A stretch of 64,000 nucleotides of DNA from Medakamo hakoo (taxonomy: Eukaryota; Chlorophyta; Trebouxiophyceae; Coccomyxaceae): assembly GCA_026636295.1 (NCBI GenBank), contig CP089454.1, forward strand, positions 186,001 to 250,000, given 5' to 3'. Below the pieces are notes generated by a model. The model saw nothing but the letters and a program-made list of their open reading frames with translations, had not been told where the DNA came from and did not search any database. The translations under genes and the position numbers were made by a program. Positions 11,325 through 27,170 of this stretch are shown one piece after another. Each line of letters starts with the position of its first letter. The first letter of the stretch is position 1.

Positions 11325-12742
11325 TCAAGCCCACGCCGCGGTCAGCCGCCCTGGCAGCGACGCCGCCCACCACCGCCACCCGCCCTCCTCCCGCTGGTGC
11401 GCAGTTGCCGCGCCAGCACCAGCACTTGACGGCTGCAGCGGCGGCGAGTTGCGCAGGACGGATGGTTTGGGCGTGGACGCGCGCAGCCGGGTCAGGGGCG
11501 TGCGGGTCGGAGGCGCGTCCGAGAAACTGACCCGGCGTGGCGGGGATGGGGAACGGCGCGCGGCAGTCGTCGTCGCGCGCGCGACCAGCGGCGGCGGCGC
11601 CGCACCGGCCGGCTCGGCCGCCTTGGCAGCCACCGCCCGCGCTTTCCCGCCTCCCAACGCTTTCGCGACGCCCTTGACCAGCAGGCCAAACCAGTAAAGG
11701 TTCAGACCGTAGAACAGCACCGGCACGGTTGTGAGCAGCCCGCGGCACAGCGGGCTGAGGGCCGCAACGTCGGCGCGGTGCGCCCACAGCTGCTGGAAAA
11801 AGGCCGCAAAGCCGATGACGCGGACGACAAACCAGGACGCGGTCAGGGCCAGGCCGTTGGCCAGGTACAGGGGGTGGGCGCGCAAGCCGGTCGCGTCCAA
11901 AAAGTACCGCGCGTTCACAAAGGGCGTCGTCGCTTCGGCCAGCATCAGCCCCAGCGTCCACAGGTGGCCTTCCGCGCGGGTGCCGCCGACGGCCAGGGCC
12001 GAGAGCGCGGCGAGGTGGTGGGCGACCATCGGCGCACCGCCCAGGCCCGGGTGTTTCAGGACGAGGGCGAGGTCGACGATGAAGTAGCCCGCCGACACGC
12101 CGAACGCCGCCGTCGTCAGCGGGCTGGTGCGCAGCGAGAGCAGCGTGCGCGCGTGGGCCGGGTCGGCCAGCAAGTCGGCGCCGCCCAGCAGCGCGAGCGC
12201 GACGATGAGGATGGCGTGCAGCGTGGACACGATGCGCGAATCCCAGCCGGCGCGCGCGGCGGGCGTGGGGAGGGACCGGTACGACGGGGAGAGGGCGTGG
12301 GAGGCGGAGCAGGTGGCGGCATAGATGCCCGCCCAGGCGGCGGTGCAGGCGAAGGCTGGGGAGAGAGGGGCGGAAGAGAGAGTGAGAGGAGGTGTGGTCG
12401 GGGCGTGGTGAGCGCGAGAGCAAAGCGCGCAGCCGGCCGGCCGGCCGGCCGAGGGGACACGAAAGCCGGTCCGAACGGCCTTCCGTTGCGCCCTCCCTGC
12501 CCTCTCAACCTGCTGGGCGGACGCCTCTGCATCACAGGCAGCGCCGGCAGAGCGTGGCAGTGCCCGCTCCGCGAGAGGTTTGGGTGTCGGAACTCACGGC
12601 ACGACGGCGACTGTGCACCCGCCGTCGGCACGACAGGCCAAATGCGCCATCGCCCGCCACGGCCGGCGGGCGGCAGAACTGCGCCAGCTTTGCAAGGCGA
12701 GCGGAAGCGCACATCCTCAACCTTACCTGCCGGGATAAACAT
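11325..12742 (-). CDS. TLC-domain membrane protein (TMEM56/TLCD-like)
   Basis: Multi-span membrane protein of the TRAM-LAG1-CLN8 family; TLCD relatives affect membrane lipid composition, but the exact role here is unknown. Exons 12742-12727 and 12355-11325 give 348 residues. The TLC core runs from about residue 35 to 225: WDSRIVSTLHA, then spans around SPLTTAAFGVSAGYFIVDLA, the conserved HHLAALSAL, LMLAEATTPFVNARYFLDAT, and GFAAFFQQLW. The C-terminal third is basic, Ser/Pro/Ala-rich and probably disordered. Exon 2 is secure. The 16-nt first exon (MFIPA) across a 371-nt intron is inferred because it gives the right phase with a GTAAGG donor; the true start could differ. The intron contains a self-complementary GGCC tandem run near 12432-12450. 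It lacks the Lag1 double-His ceramide synthase signature. Confidence 0.82.
12432..12450. repeat. GGCC tandem palindrome
   Basis: Four GGCC-type units in a row, fully self-complementary. They sit in the first intron of the TLC-domain gene. It could form a cruciform or a very stable RNA stem but is too short to assign a role. Confidence 0.7.
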
Positions 12743-12948
12743 GGCTGGCGTCGGCTGTTTGTGCGGGGCGCGGGCGCACACCGGAAAAATCGGGGGGGAG
12801 CCAACCCTGCGCGCGTCTCGGGCTTTGCGCGTGTGCGGCCGGCCCTCGCTCGACCTGGCGCCCCCTTGTCCTCTTCTTCCCGTCCGCCCACGCCCCCACA
12901 CGCAACAACGAACACGCTCACCTCCCTCTTTTCTAACACTCTCCCTCT

Positions 12949-14725
12949 TCACAGCAGCCCCTGACGCTTCAAGTCCTCGTACGTCTTGCGCGTGTACACA
13001 TTGCCGTCGGCATCTTCCACTTCTTCGTCCGCGGCCGTGATGGCAGCGGCCACCGCCGCCGCGCCCGCCGTGGGCGGCGCACCAGCACCGCCCGTCCGCC
13101 CACGGATGGACGCCCAGAGAGCACGCGCATCATCAATAGACGTCACCTCGAAGAATTCCTTGGAATTCGGAATGTCCAGCGCCCGCATCCCGGCCGCGTG
13201 GCGGGGCTCGCGGAAGTGGCGCTCAAACTCGCGGCGCCCCCGGTACACGAACCCGCCGCAAATCTCGCAGGGGAAGGACTGATTCAGGCCGTGGAGCTTG
13301 TAGAGCCAGTAGGGGATGGGCTTCCCATCCCAGCCCAGGGGGACGTCCTTGGGGTTGTAAATGAACGCGTCCTCATCCTCGTCGTCCGAGGGGACGAGGT
13401 CCGCCGTCCCGGCCTCCTCCGCGTCCGCGACCGTCTCTTCGTACGTGCGGGCTTGCTTTTGTTCGACGGCCACGGCCGTGGCTTCCACTTCCTTGGCCAG
13501 GGCGCCCGTGTCCGGGGCGACGAGCGCCGCGACGCGCGCTTCCAGCCAGGCGGCGGACCGCGAGGCGTTGGAGGTCGAAGCGGACGGAGCAGCAGCGCTC
13601 TCACCCGGCGGCGGCGGCGGCGGCGCGACGCCCTTGGCGAAATGCTTGCGGTCCAGGGCGTGGAGGGGCGTGGTCTTGGCCAGCCACAGCCGTTCGGCGC
13701 GCTGGGCGGGCGTGCCGCCCGCTTTCAGGCCGCGCGCCGCGAGCGCGTCGCGCAGCGTTTCGGGCGGCAAGGCCACCAAATCGTCGACGCTGCTGAAGGC
13801 GTCCAAGTCCAGGTCCGTCCCGGGCGCGGGCAGCGCGGCGGGCGCGGCCGCGTCCACCGGCGCGTCGTCAGCCGTCGCCCCCACACCCCGGTCTTTCCAG
13901 CCGACCACGCTCCCCGCGTCAAATTTTTCCGCAAACGCCGCCTCATCCCCGCACCCGGCGGCCTTGTACACCCGGTCCAACCGTTCCAGCGGGTGCGCCC
14001 GGTCGTAGAAACCTTCGAGGTAGGTGAGGAGGGAGGACAGGTAGTCCCGCCACGCGCGCGACCGGCGGGCCGGGCGCGGGACGCGGCCAAACGCGGCCAG
14101 GCCGCGCACAAAGGCTGTGTACTCGCCCGGCGGCCCGAAGCGGGGGTTGTTCACCCAGGCCCGGTGGTGGGCTTGCAAATCCAGGCACCGGCCGCCCGCT
14201 TCCTCGCCCGAGAAATCCGGGCGGAGCACGGCCACTCCAGCCGCGGCAGCCGCGGCGCCCGGGTCGGCCGGTCCGCCGTCGGCGTCGGGCGCGCAAATCG
14301 GCGCGTCCGGGTCGTCCGTGCCCGGCCCCGGCTCCGCGTCCGGGAAGCGGGCGTGGAATGTCCGCAGCTCAGCCAGGCGGTCTGCGAACGCGCTCACCCC
14401 GTCCCCTGCCCCACGCAGCGTCGCAATTTCCGCGGCCCGCGACCCGTCGGCGTCGGCGTACAGCGCCGCCAGCCGCCCCGCCTGGGCTTGCAACCGGTCC
14501 AGCATGGCCCGCACCCGGTGCGCTTGGGCCAGGCGCTCCGTGTGGCCGCGCGCCGGGGTGAAGTAGTCGCGGACGATGGCCCGTTCCAGTCGTTCCATGT
14601 CCTCGTGCGCAGCTGGGGAGAGAGTGCAGGGATTGCGTGAGCGAGCGGGGAGAAGAGAGAGAAGGATCGCGGCAGGGCCAGGCGCCGATAAACTCACCGC
14701 GCGCCTCCTCTAGCAGCGTAGCCAT
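12949..14725 (-). CDS. SF3A3: Splicing factor 3A subunit 3 (SF3a60 / Prp9)
   Basis: Core U2 snRNP subunit that helps form the pre-spliceosome. The body, 14612-12949 (554 codons), is complete. It has an N-terminal helical region (MERLERAIVRDYF), a SAP-like segment (LRDALAARGLKAGGTPAQR), the highly conserved YNPKDVPLGWDGKPIPYWLY, a C2H2 finger (CEICGGFVYRGRREFERHF...H), and the family C-terminus YTRKTYEDLKRQGLL. The first exon is recognisable upstream (MATLLEEAR from the ATG at 14725, human METILEQQRR). However, splicing at its GTGAGT donor (exon end 14700) to the only CAG acceptor leaves exon 2 one base out of frame. Either a non-GT donor two bases downstream is used, a base is wrong in the assembly, or translation starts at the internal Met of MERLERA. 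Function is certain; the first 14 residues are not. Confidence 0.9.
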
Positions 14726-15077
14726 GACGCTGGTGCCGTCAGCCGGAGGGGAGGCACGCAGACCCTGTCGTGCGCGTGAAAAGCACGCAGACGAAAAATG
14801 AGAGAGTGGCCGACGCTGCGCTTTCCGCTTCACTGCTGAACTCGCGGGAAGGCAATGCTTTTGTGCGTCCACCGTCACGCGTCTCCACGCACTCGCGACG
14901 CTCCAGCCCTTACCAGACACACGCCTGGGATCTGGGGATCAGTCTGAACGCACAACACCGGCGTGACGTGTGCTGAGTTCCTGTTCAAGCGCCCGCGCCC
15001 GGGGAGAGAAAACGCTGCTGGCTCTCGCCCGACCTCTTCGTCCAGCTCCATTCCACCGGCCTCATTCTCCGACCGCC
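14726..15077. promoter_or_regulatory. Divergent promoter region SF3A3 / D-cysteine desulfhydrase
   Basis: A 352-bp gap between divergent starts. I see no extra exon, TATA box or structured RNA. It should hold both promoters and 5' UTRs. Confidence 0.4.
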
Positions 15078-16205
15078 ATGCCGCCGTCCGCCCGCCCGCA
15101 GCTCCACGTCTTAGAACCATACGTGGCCCCACCATGGACAGCACACTGGTGCAAACCCCCACCGGCCAAGCGCTACCTCTTAGGCGCCCTGCCCACGCCC
15201 GTTCACCGATGGAGGGGCGTGCCAGGCCTCCCTGCGTCTCTGGACCTGTGGATCAAACGGGACGACTGCTCCGGGTCCACGCTCTCCGGCAACAAAGTCC
15301 GTAAACTGGAATTCTTATTCGCGGACGCCATGAGCTCAGGCGCCGACACGGTCATCACCGTCGGCGGCATCCAGTCGAACCACGCGCGTGCGACGGCCGC
15401 GGCGGCCGCGGAAGCTGGGTTGAGTTGCCACTTGGTGTTGCGTGCGCCGGCGGCCGTGGCGGACGCGGCCGACCCTGGCCTGACAGGCAACCTGTTGGTC
15501 GACCGCCTGACAGGCGCGCACATCCACTTTGTGTCGAAGGCCGAGTACGCGGCCCACGGCGGGCCGGGGCTGACGGCGCGCCTGGCAGAACAACTCAAGG
15601 CCGGCGGCGGAGCAAGCCCGTACACCATCCCCGTTGGCGGGTCCAACGCCATCGGCGCGTGGGGTTACGTGGCCGCCGTCCAAGAATTGGAGGCGGGCGT
15701 CCCGGGCACAGCGTCTCAGCCCTGGGATGACGTCGTCGTCACGTGCGGGTCGGGCGGGACGGTGGCGGGCCTCGCGGCCGGCCTCGCGGCCGCGGGCCTC
15801 CCCACCCGCCTCCACGCGTACGGCGTCTGTGACGACCCGGCTTACTTTGAGGCGTTCGTCCGCGATGAACACCTCATCCCCATGGGCGTGCCGGACGCGG
15901 CGGCCGTCGCGGCGGGCGTGCGGTACGTGCAGGCCAAGGGCGCGGGGTACGCCATCTCCCGCCCCGAAGAGCTGCGCACCGTGTCTGAAATCGCACTGCG
16001 CACTGGCATCGTCCTGGACGGCACGTACACGGGCAAGGCCGTCCACGCTTTCCTGGAAGACGTGCGGTCCGACCCGGGCGTGTGGGAGGGGCGGAGGGTG
16101 CTGTTCATTCACACGGGCGGGTTGTTGAGCCTGTTTGACGTGCCCGACGCGCTGGAAGGCCGGGTGCGGGACTTGGGGCGGGTGCACCGCATGCGAGGGC
16201 TGTGA
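15078..16205 (+). CDS. D-cysteine desulfhydrase / ACC deaminase family PLP enzyme
   Basis: Fold-type II PLP enzyme expected to convert D-cysteine to pyruvate, hydrogen sulfide and ammonia; some members deaminate 1-aminocyclopropane-1-carboxylate instead. Single exon, 375 residues from the ATG at 15078. Visible motifs are LWIKRDDCSGSTLSGNKVRK (the last lysines include the Schiff-base Lys), ITVGGIQSNHARATAAAAAE (substrate/PLP loop), IPVGGSNAIGAWGYV, TCGSGGTVAGLA (phosphate-binding glycine loop) and the C-terminal FIHTGGLLSLF. Length and motif order match DcyD/D-CDES rather than cysteine synthase. No strong transit peptide is visible, although the first 20 residues are rich in Pro and aromatic residues. 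It converges on the SPRING-like gene with only 64 bp between stop codons. Sequence cannot separate desulfhydrase from ACC deaminase activity with certainty. Confidence 0.93.
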   Translation: MPPSARPQLHVLEPYVAPPWTAHWCKPPPAKRYLLGALPTPVHRWRGVPGLPASLDLWIKRDDCSGSTLSGNKVRKLEFLFADAMSSGADTVITVGGIQSNHARATAAAAAEAGLSCHLVLRAPAAVADAADPGLTGNLLVDRLTGAHIHFVSKAEYAAHGGPGLTARLAEQLKAGGGASPYTIPVGGSNAIGAWGYVAAVQELEAGVPGTASQPWDDVVVTCGSGGTVAGLAAGLAAAGLPTRLHAYGVCDDPAYFEAFVRDEHLIPMGVPDAAAVAAGVRYVQAKGAGYAISRPEELRTVSEIALRTGIVLDGTYTGKAVHAFLEDVRSDPGVWEGRRVLFIHTGGLLSLFDVPDALEGRVRDLGRVHRMRGL

Positions 16206-16269
16206 TTGTTGTAGGAACTCTGACAGAAAAAACACAGGGCACTCTCAACAAAACTAACGCTCTCTCTCT

Positions 16270-17347
16270 CTACCCGTCCTCAGCCGCTGCCGCACCCTCC
16301 GCCTTCACGCACGCGCACAGGCGCCGCATGTCCGCGACGGCGGCCTCACACCCGGCCGGCGGCGGCGGGCCCCTGGGCGTGGCCGGCTTTTCCTCTCCAT
16401 CCTCTGCATCGTCCTCGTCCTCTGCTTCCTCCGTCGCCAGGGTCAGGCACGCGGCCGGGCGCAAGGCTTTGGACGCGGTCGGCAGGACATATGCCGGCGC
16501 GGGCGTCGCGCCGTCGTCGGCCGCCAGGCAGCCCGCCTCGCACGGGAAGTGGGACCGTAAAGCGTTGCAGTCGGACAGCGCGGCCGCGGCTTGGGCCGTG
16601 TGGGCGCAGGTCAGAGGCCCACCAGGCGCGGCGTCACAGGCGGCCGCGCACGTCTTCCCGGCTTCAGCCGCAATGACAACCACACCCTTTTTCAACGCCG
16701 GCGGCTCCGGGTCGGGCTCCGGGTAGCGCGGCACGCCGGTCGCCGAAAAACAAAAGTGGGCGGGCGAGATGAAAGCGTTTTCATGAGCGGTCGACTCGCG
16801 CGTCGTGCGGCAGGTGCCCGCACAAAAGTCAAACGCCGACGCCCAGTGGCCCGTCTCCGGGTGGTTGCGCGCGCGGTAGGAGGACTGCACGGTTTTAGGG
16901 TCGGACCCAGGGTGGCCCGGCTTCAAGCAACAGGACACGCAGTGTTCATACGACGTGCAGCACTGGGCGGCGACGTCGCACGTCGCACACGAGAAAGCCG
17001 AGGCGGTGGTGTCGCAGCAACCCGTGGCCGGGTTGAGGGCCGTGCGCGGGCAGACGAAGCCTGCGGAGTCGGCGAGGAGCCACCTGTGTTTGTGCGTCGA
17101 GTGTTTTCGTGAGCGAGAGAGGCGCTGGGTTGCCTGGAGAGGGCGAGAGAGAGGGAGACAAGGCCGAGGAGAGGAAAAAAATAACGCACTCGCCGCCGCC
17201 CGTGTTGTTGCAGGCGGCCTGCGGCGAGGACGCAGCGCCCACGCCATTCCGCCCCGCCACGACGACCAGCACGCACGCCAGGACAAAATGGGAGGGCGGG
17301 CGACGCAGGAGCGGGCGGCCCGGCGGCCGGCGGGCTTGAGGAGACAT
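16270..17347 (-). CDS. SPRING (C12orf49)-domain protein with a second Cys-rich domain
   Basis: Exons 17347-17190 and 17083-16270 give 323 residues. The N-terminus is basic and followed by a single hydrophobic segment (FVLACVLVVVAG), so it is probably a type II Golgi/ER membrane protein facing the lumen. Residues about 55-160 match the SPRING family (SREBP-regulating gene protein): LLADSAGFVCPRTALNPATG, CCTSYEHCVSCCLKPG and FDFCAGTCRTTRESTAHEN with the conserved Cys spacing. A second Cys-rich stretch (GKTCAAACDAAPGG, then DCNALRSHFPCEAGC) resembles the C-terminal Cys-rich tail of MGAT5 glycosyltransferases. An acidic linker precedes the last Cys pair (RRLCACVKAEG). In animals SPRING activates SCAP/S1P signalling; that role cannot be assumed in an alga. 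The splice join restores the conserved GEWLLADS, so the model is good. Confidence 0.82.
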
Positions 17348-17592
17348 CGCCACGAGCGCGCGAGTTGGTGCGGGCACGAAACAAGCAAAAAAACAGGGGC
17401 AAGCCGCGCCGCCGGGCGGGTGGAACTTGTGCGCTGAAAGCGGGGACGGGCCCCGCGCAGGCCTGGAAGGAGCGAGCTACTGAGGCGGGACTCGCCGCAG
17501 CGCTTCGCCCGTCGAAAGGGAGGAGAAAGCGCGTCTGTGTGCTCGCACGCACGCTCGCGGCGTTCAGGCCTCTCAACCCTCCGCCGACCACA
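17348..17592. promoter_or_regulatory. Divergent promoter region SPRING-like / beta-galactosidase
   Basis: A 245-bp gap between divergent start codons; it should carry both promoters. No clear core element was recognised. Confidence 0.4.
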
Positions 17593-22976
<5,384 letters not shown>

Positions 22977-23251
22977 GCGAGGGTGGAGATGAAAACAAGA
23001 CAAGGGGAGAGGAGTGCGTTTCTCTTTTTACCTGGGGAGTGAAGATCGAGACGATGCCGATGAGAGTTTGTGTGTGTGCTGTGTGTTTGTGTGTGTGTGG
23101 TACGAATGAAAAAGACACAAGACGGAGGTGGATGAGAGAGAGTTCGGGCGGCAAGGTCGGTCGTGCGACTGGATGTGCCCCGACCACTGCGGCTTTCGCA
23201 TCAAGACCGCGAAATAACACAACAAACCGGCGTCCAACTCCCGTCCTCACC

Positions 23252-26085
23252 ATGCGGGTGGGACCTCTGACGTTCTGGGTGGCCCTCGCGCTGGCGGGCG
23301 TGGCCGTCGCGCCGCCACCACCGCCGCCAGGCAGCGCACAAAACCCTCTGCCTGGCTCCTTTCCCACAGAGACGGTCAATTTAGTGGTCACTGCGTGGAC
23401 GGCGACCGGGCCGACCGTGGGCAGTCTCCCTCCTCTGCCCAAGCCTGTGAAGACTGAGGACCAGGTGAGTGCGCATATGAGGTTGAAAGAGGGCTTCAGC
23501 GGCCGGGGATTGCGGCCGCAAAGGGCGCGGAGGCTGACTTGTCGCGAGGCATTCGTTTTCGACTCGGCATGCGAGGAGGGGCGCGCAGGACCGTCGAGGC
23601 TCACGCGCCCGGCACGCCCAATCCCTCGCCCTCACCCCCACAGTCCACGCCCGCCGAGTGGGCGGCCGTCCAACCAGCCGACCTGGCAGAAGCGCTGGCC
23701 GCGTTGGCGCCCGTGGCAGCGCCGGCGGCCAAAAAAGCCCCGCTTGCTGGGCGTCGCTTGCTCCAGCAACAACCTTCGCCCGCGGCCTCCCGTGCTGCCG
23801 CCGCCATCGCCGCCGCCTCCTCCGACCCGTCCGGCGCCGGCCTGCTGCCCGACGCCGCCCCGGATCGCGCGTCGAACGTGGCAGGCGGCGACGGCACGGG
23901 CGGGGCCATGGAAGCCGCGGCGAAAGACGCGGCCGCGGCCGCCGTCAAAAAGGCAGCGGCCGACCCGACAGTCGCGTTGACCAGCGACGTGCCGGCGGTG
24001 GCGACGGGGCCCATCCCGGCGTCGTTGAGCGCGGCCATGCAGCACGCGTCGCCATCCAAGCCGCCGGCGACCGCGGCTGATGCCACCGCTGCTGCAGGTG
24101 CCCGGGACTCGATGGAGACGGCCGCGCTGCCTGGCGCGCGCTTGTTTGCCGCGACCAAGCCGCTGCCGCTGCTCGCGACGCCCGCGCCTGCGGGCCTGGG
24201 CCCCGTCTTTGCCGCGGCCGCCGCGACCGCCCTGCCCGCCGCCAACGCGCACGGCTCTGGCCCAGCTGAAAGAGCGGCGGCTGTCGGCGGCGTGGAAGTC
24301 TGCCCGACGCCGGGTGGCAAACTGCTGGTTCTGACGGCCGACGCGGTTGCCGTCCGCGACGCGGCCACGGGCGCCCTGGTCGCCGGCCCCACGCCCATCT
24401 CTGCGTTCTTCCAAGACCCGACGGGTGGAACCTTCACCTCCCCTCGCTGTGTGTACGACGGCGCCGCATCGCGCCCGGGTGAAAAACGCACCTACCTGGC
24501 GGCGTTACGGGCGCCGGCCGACCCAGACGCGGGTGCGCGCCCAGGCGCCGTCACGCCCGCCGAACCGGCCGCCCGCCTGGTCATCGCCGCCACGGCCGAC
24601 GGCCTGGGCGGCGATCCCACGGGTAGCTGGGTGGGCCCGTTCTCTGTCGCCGTCGATGGCATCGACCGCCGCGGCGTGTCTGTCGCGGGCGGGTCGCCCT
24701 TGCCCGGCACGGGCGGCTGCCCCACACTCGGCTGCGCCGCGCGCGGCCTGTCCATCGGCCTCGACGCCCACGGCCTGTGGGCGACGACGGAACTGTGGAC
24801 GCCCGACCGCGAGGTGGTGGCGAGCCCGCCGTCGACGACGACCACGACCGCCAACTCCACGGCGTTCCCCCCCAAGTCGTTCGTGGGCGGCTTTGCCGTC
24901 GGCCTGTCGAAAGCCGCGCTGCACGCGGGCGCGCCCGCCCGCCCGCCCGCCCTCGTCCTCACCGACTTCCCGCCCTGGGCGGCCCGTGGCCTGGCGCCTG
25001 GGTTGACGGAAGCCTGGGCCGCGCACGACACCCGGGCGGGAGGCACGGCGTACATCGCCGCCGTCGGCGCTGGGCGCCTGGGCGTCTGGGCGGTCCACCA
25101 CACGTCTGCGCTGCGGGATGGGCTGGTGGGCCGCGCGCCCGCGGCGGGCAGCGGCGTGTCGGACGAGGCCGAGCCTCCTCCGCCCGCCGCCGCCCCCACC
25201 CTGCCCTTTGTCGCCGCGTCCCCGTTCCTGGTCGAAAACACGCGCGCCGCGGCCGACCTCCCACCCTCCTTCTCTGCCGGCATCCAGCGCCCGTCTTCAC
25301 TGGGCCTGGCGGCCGCGTCGGCCAAGCCGCACGCGTCGCCGGCGGGTGCTGGCGGCGCGCGCACGGCCCCGCTCGACGCCAGCTCTCCCCGCCGTCTAGC
25401 CCGCGCGGCGTGGGACGGCAGCCGGCTGTGGCTGGCCACGGCCGCGCCCGTCTTCGCGGGAGGCTTGTCTCCAACTCTCGGCACCGCCTTTTTCTCCATC
25501 AAGCCCGACGTCGGCTCGCTCGGCCTTCGGTCGGGTTCCACGGCCGTCGAAACCACAGGCTGGGTGGCCGTCGACGGCGCCGCCACGCTGGCGCCCTCCA
25601 TCGCCGCGGGCAAAGGCGGCACCGCCGTCATCCCCTTTGTCCTCGCGTCGCCCGCGTTTGAGCCCGCGTTTGCGTACGCGACTTTCACGCCCGAGACGGC
25701 CGGCGGTGGAGGCGTCAGCGCCGTAAAGATTGTCACGGCCGGCCAGCCGTCTGACGGGTCGACGCCCGCGGCTGCGCTGGCCCGGATGACAACAGCTGGC
25801 GGCGGCGAGGAAGTCGGCGCGGTCCAGGCGTTTTCCTTCGCTGGTGAGACGGGCGCGCCGCCGGCGATGAGGACGCACACGCCGCCCGTCGTCGCGGGCA
25901 GCGGCCACGCTGGTGCGCTGGACAGCATTGCGGCCGGCCTGTTTTCGGGTGCTGTCGCCACTCCTGATGGCGGAGCCTTCTGGATTGGTGGGCGGCGTGG
26001 GGCGTGTGTCAGAGGCGGGTCTTCATGCACGCCCGCCTGGGCCGCCGCGGTTGGGCGCGTGGCCGTCGCGGCCGAGGTGGTCTGA
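23252..26085 (+). CDS. Secreted Ala/Pro-rich protein of unknown function
   Basis: Exons 23252-23464 and 23644-26085 give 884 residues. The N-terminus is a clear signal peptide (MRVGPLTFWVALALAGVAVA) followed by a proline stretch. An Ala-rich low-complexity segment covers about residues 80-240, with a dibasic GRRLLQQQ site near its start. The C-terminal two thirds looks like repeated beta strands. Cues such as GGTFTSPRCVYD, TYLAALRAPA, LVIAATADGLGGDPTGSW and GLSIGLDAHGLWATTELW recall secreted beta-propeller proteins in which a surface is built from repeated Asp/Gly-rich blades. Cysteines are few (five or six in the propeller-like part). I recognise no enzyme motif. It could be a cell-wall or extracellular matrix protein. 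Two TGTAA motifs, the chlorophyte polyadenylation signal, lie 190-220 bases past the stop. Confidence 0.8.
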
Positions 26086-26274
26086 TGGCTGTTTCCTGCC
26101 GCACCACGCCCGGGGCGTGTCTGCTCGTCACGGCCTGTGTGGTGTGCTGCTGGAAAAAAGAGGTTGGGTTGACAGCTTTTTGACAACTAACGACAAAATG
26201 TCACGCACGGGCAGCTCCGCCCATTGCCGCACGAGCTGCTGCGCTGCTATTGCTTTTCTAAGATGTAGGCTGAG

Positions 26275-26279
26275 TGTAA
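26275..26279 (+). terminator. Candidate TGTAA polyadenylation signal
   Basis: TGTAA is the usual poly(A) signal in chlorophyte algae. This copy, and a second at 26304-26308, lie downstream of the secreted-protein gene in an A/T-richer patch. A five-base motif can occur by chance. Confidence 0.4.
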
Positions 26280-26313
26280 AAAAACGCGCGGTTTTTTGAG
26301 TGCTGTAAATCTT

Positions 26314-26318
26314 TTACA
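26314..26318 (-). terminator. Candidate TGTAA polyadenylation signal (minus strand)
   Basis: TTACA on the plus strand reads TGTAA on the minus strand, 53 bases past the stop of the DUF493 gene. It faces the two plus-strand TGTAA copies only a few bases away, so the two 3' UTRs probably overlap. Confidence 0.4.
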
Positions 26319-26370
26319 AAACGATCACGGACTCCCCCCAGAAACGCCCCCCCTCAAAAAAAAATCATCA

Positions 26371-27098
26371 TCAGATGTACCATTTCAACCGGCTCCCCGC
26401 CTCTTTTTTCATGGCCGCGTAGACGCGGATGACTTCGTCTCCCGAGTTCACAATCACCGGGCCGACAGTAATGGAAACATAGCGACCGCCAGAACTGTCA
26501 CGCATCGCGACCGCGGACGGCGGCACAGGCCCCACCACAGACTCGATCGCACGCACGATGTCGGCAGCAAACGTCGCCCGGTCCGCCCCAGCCGTCCCGA
26601 TGCCTTTAAAAGTCCGGGCATCAGGGTACTCGTTCACCTTTTCGTCCAGTTCCCGCCACTTGGCTTCGGAGCCGTCGCCCGCGCCCAAGACGAACGTGGA
26701 GGACGAAGGGCGGGCGGCCGCGACAGGGTCTTCACCTGCAGAGAGAGTGGGGTAGGTTGAAGAGAGCGGGAAGGTTCGGGGGGCAGCGCGACGCACGTGC
26801 AGGGGGCCGCGCTGGCGCTCTCTTTCCCTCTAATGAAAAAAAACTCACCCGCCAGCTTGCTCTGCAACGCCGCCGCCGCGCCCGCCAGTTGAGCTTGTGG
26901 CCGCACAGCCCTAAGACTGACAGCGCTCGCTTCGGAGTCGCGGGCCTCGCGTGGGAGAGGGGTGGCCGTCGATTCGTCGCCTCCTTCCGACGGCGGCGTT
27001 GCAGCCGCGGTGACGCGGCGCCCGGACGGCAGCGCCGGCCGGGCCACAGCCGCGGCGACCAGGCGCGGCGTCGAGGACGCTGTCAGGCGGGTCAGCAT
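26371..27098 (-). CDS. DUF493 (YbeD-like) plastid protein
   Basis: Exons 27098-26849 and 26735-26371 give 204 residues. The N-terminal 70 residues are rich in Ala, Arg, Ser and Thr and read as a transit peptide (MLTRLTASSTPRLVAAAVAR). The C-terminal domain matches DUF493/YbeD, a small ferredoxin-like fold found in bacteria and plastids: ARTFKGIGTAGADRATFAAD, AMRDSSGGRYVSITV and a final VYAAMKKEAGSRLKWYI. The splice join gives LAGEDPVAAARP in frame. The family is widely conserved but its biochemical role is unknown; bacterial YbeD has been linked to lipoate metabolism by gene context only. It is followed 72 bp downstream by the ZIP transporter start-to-stop boundary on the same strand. Confidence 0.9.
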
Positions 27099-27170
27099 TG
27101 GTGTGTGGGCGACGCGGGACGAAAAAGAAGAATGAAGACAGTGCTCTAAAAAGCTAGCAACAAAAGACTC

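Noticed and set aside
26162-26299. Small plus-strand open frame downstream of the secreted protein
   Set aside because: It is in the A/T-richer 3' flank, overlaps TGTAA motifs, and has no conserved sequence.
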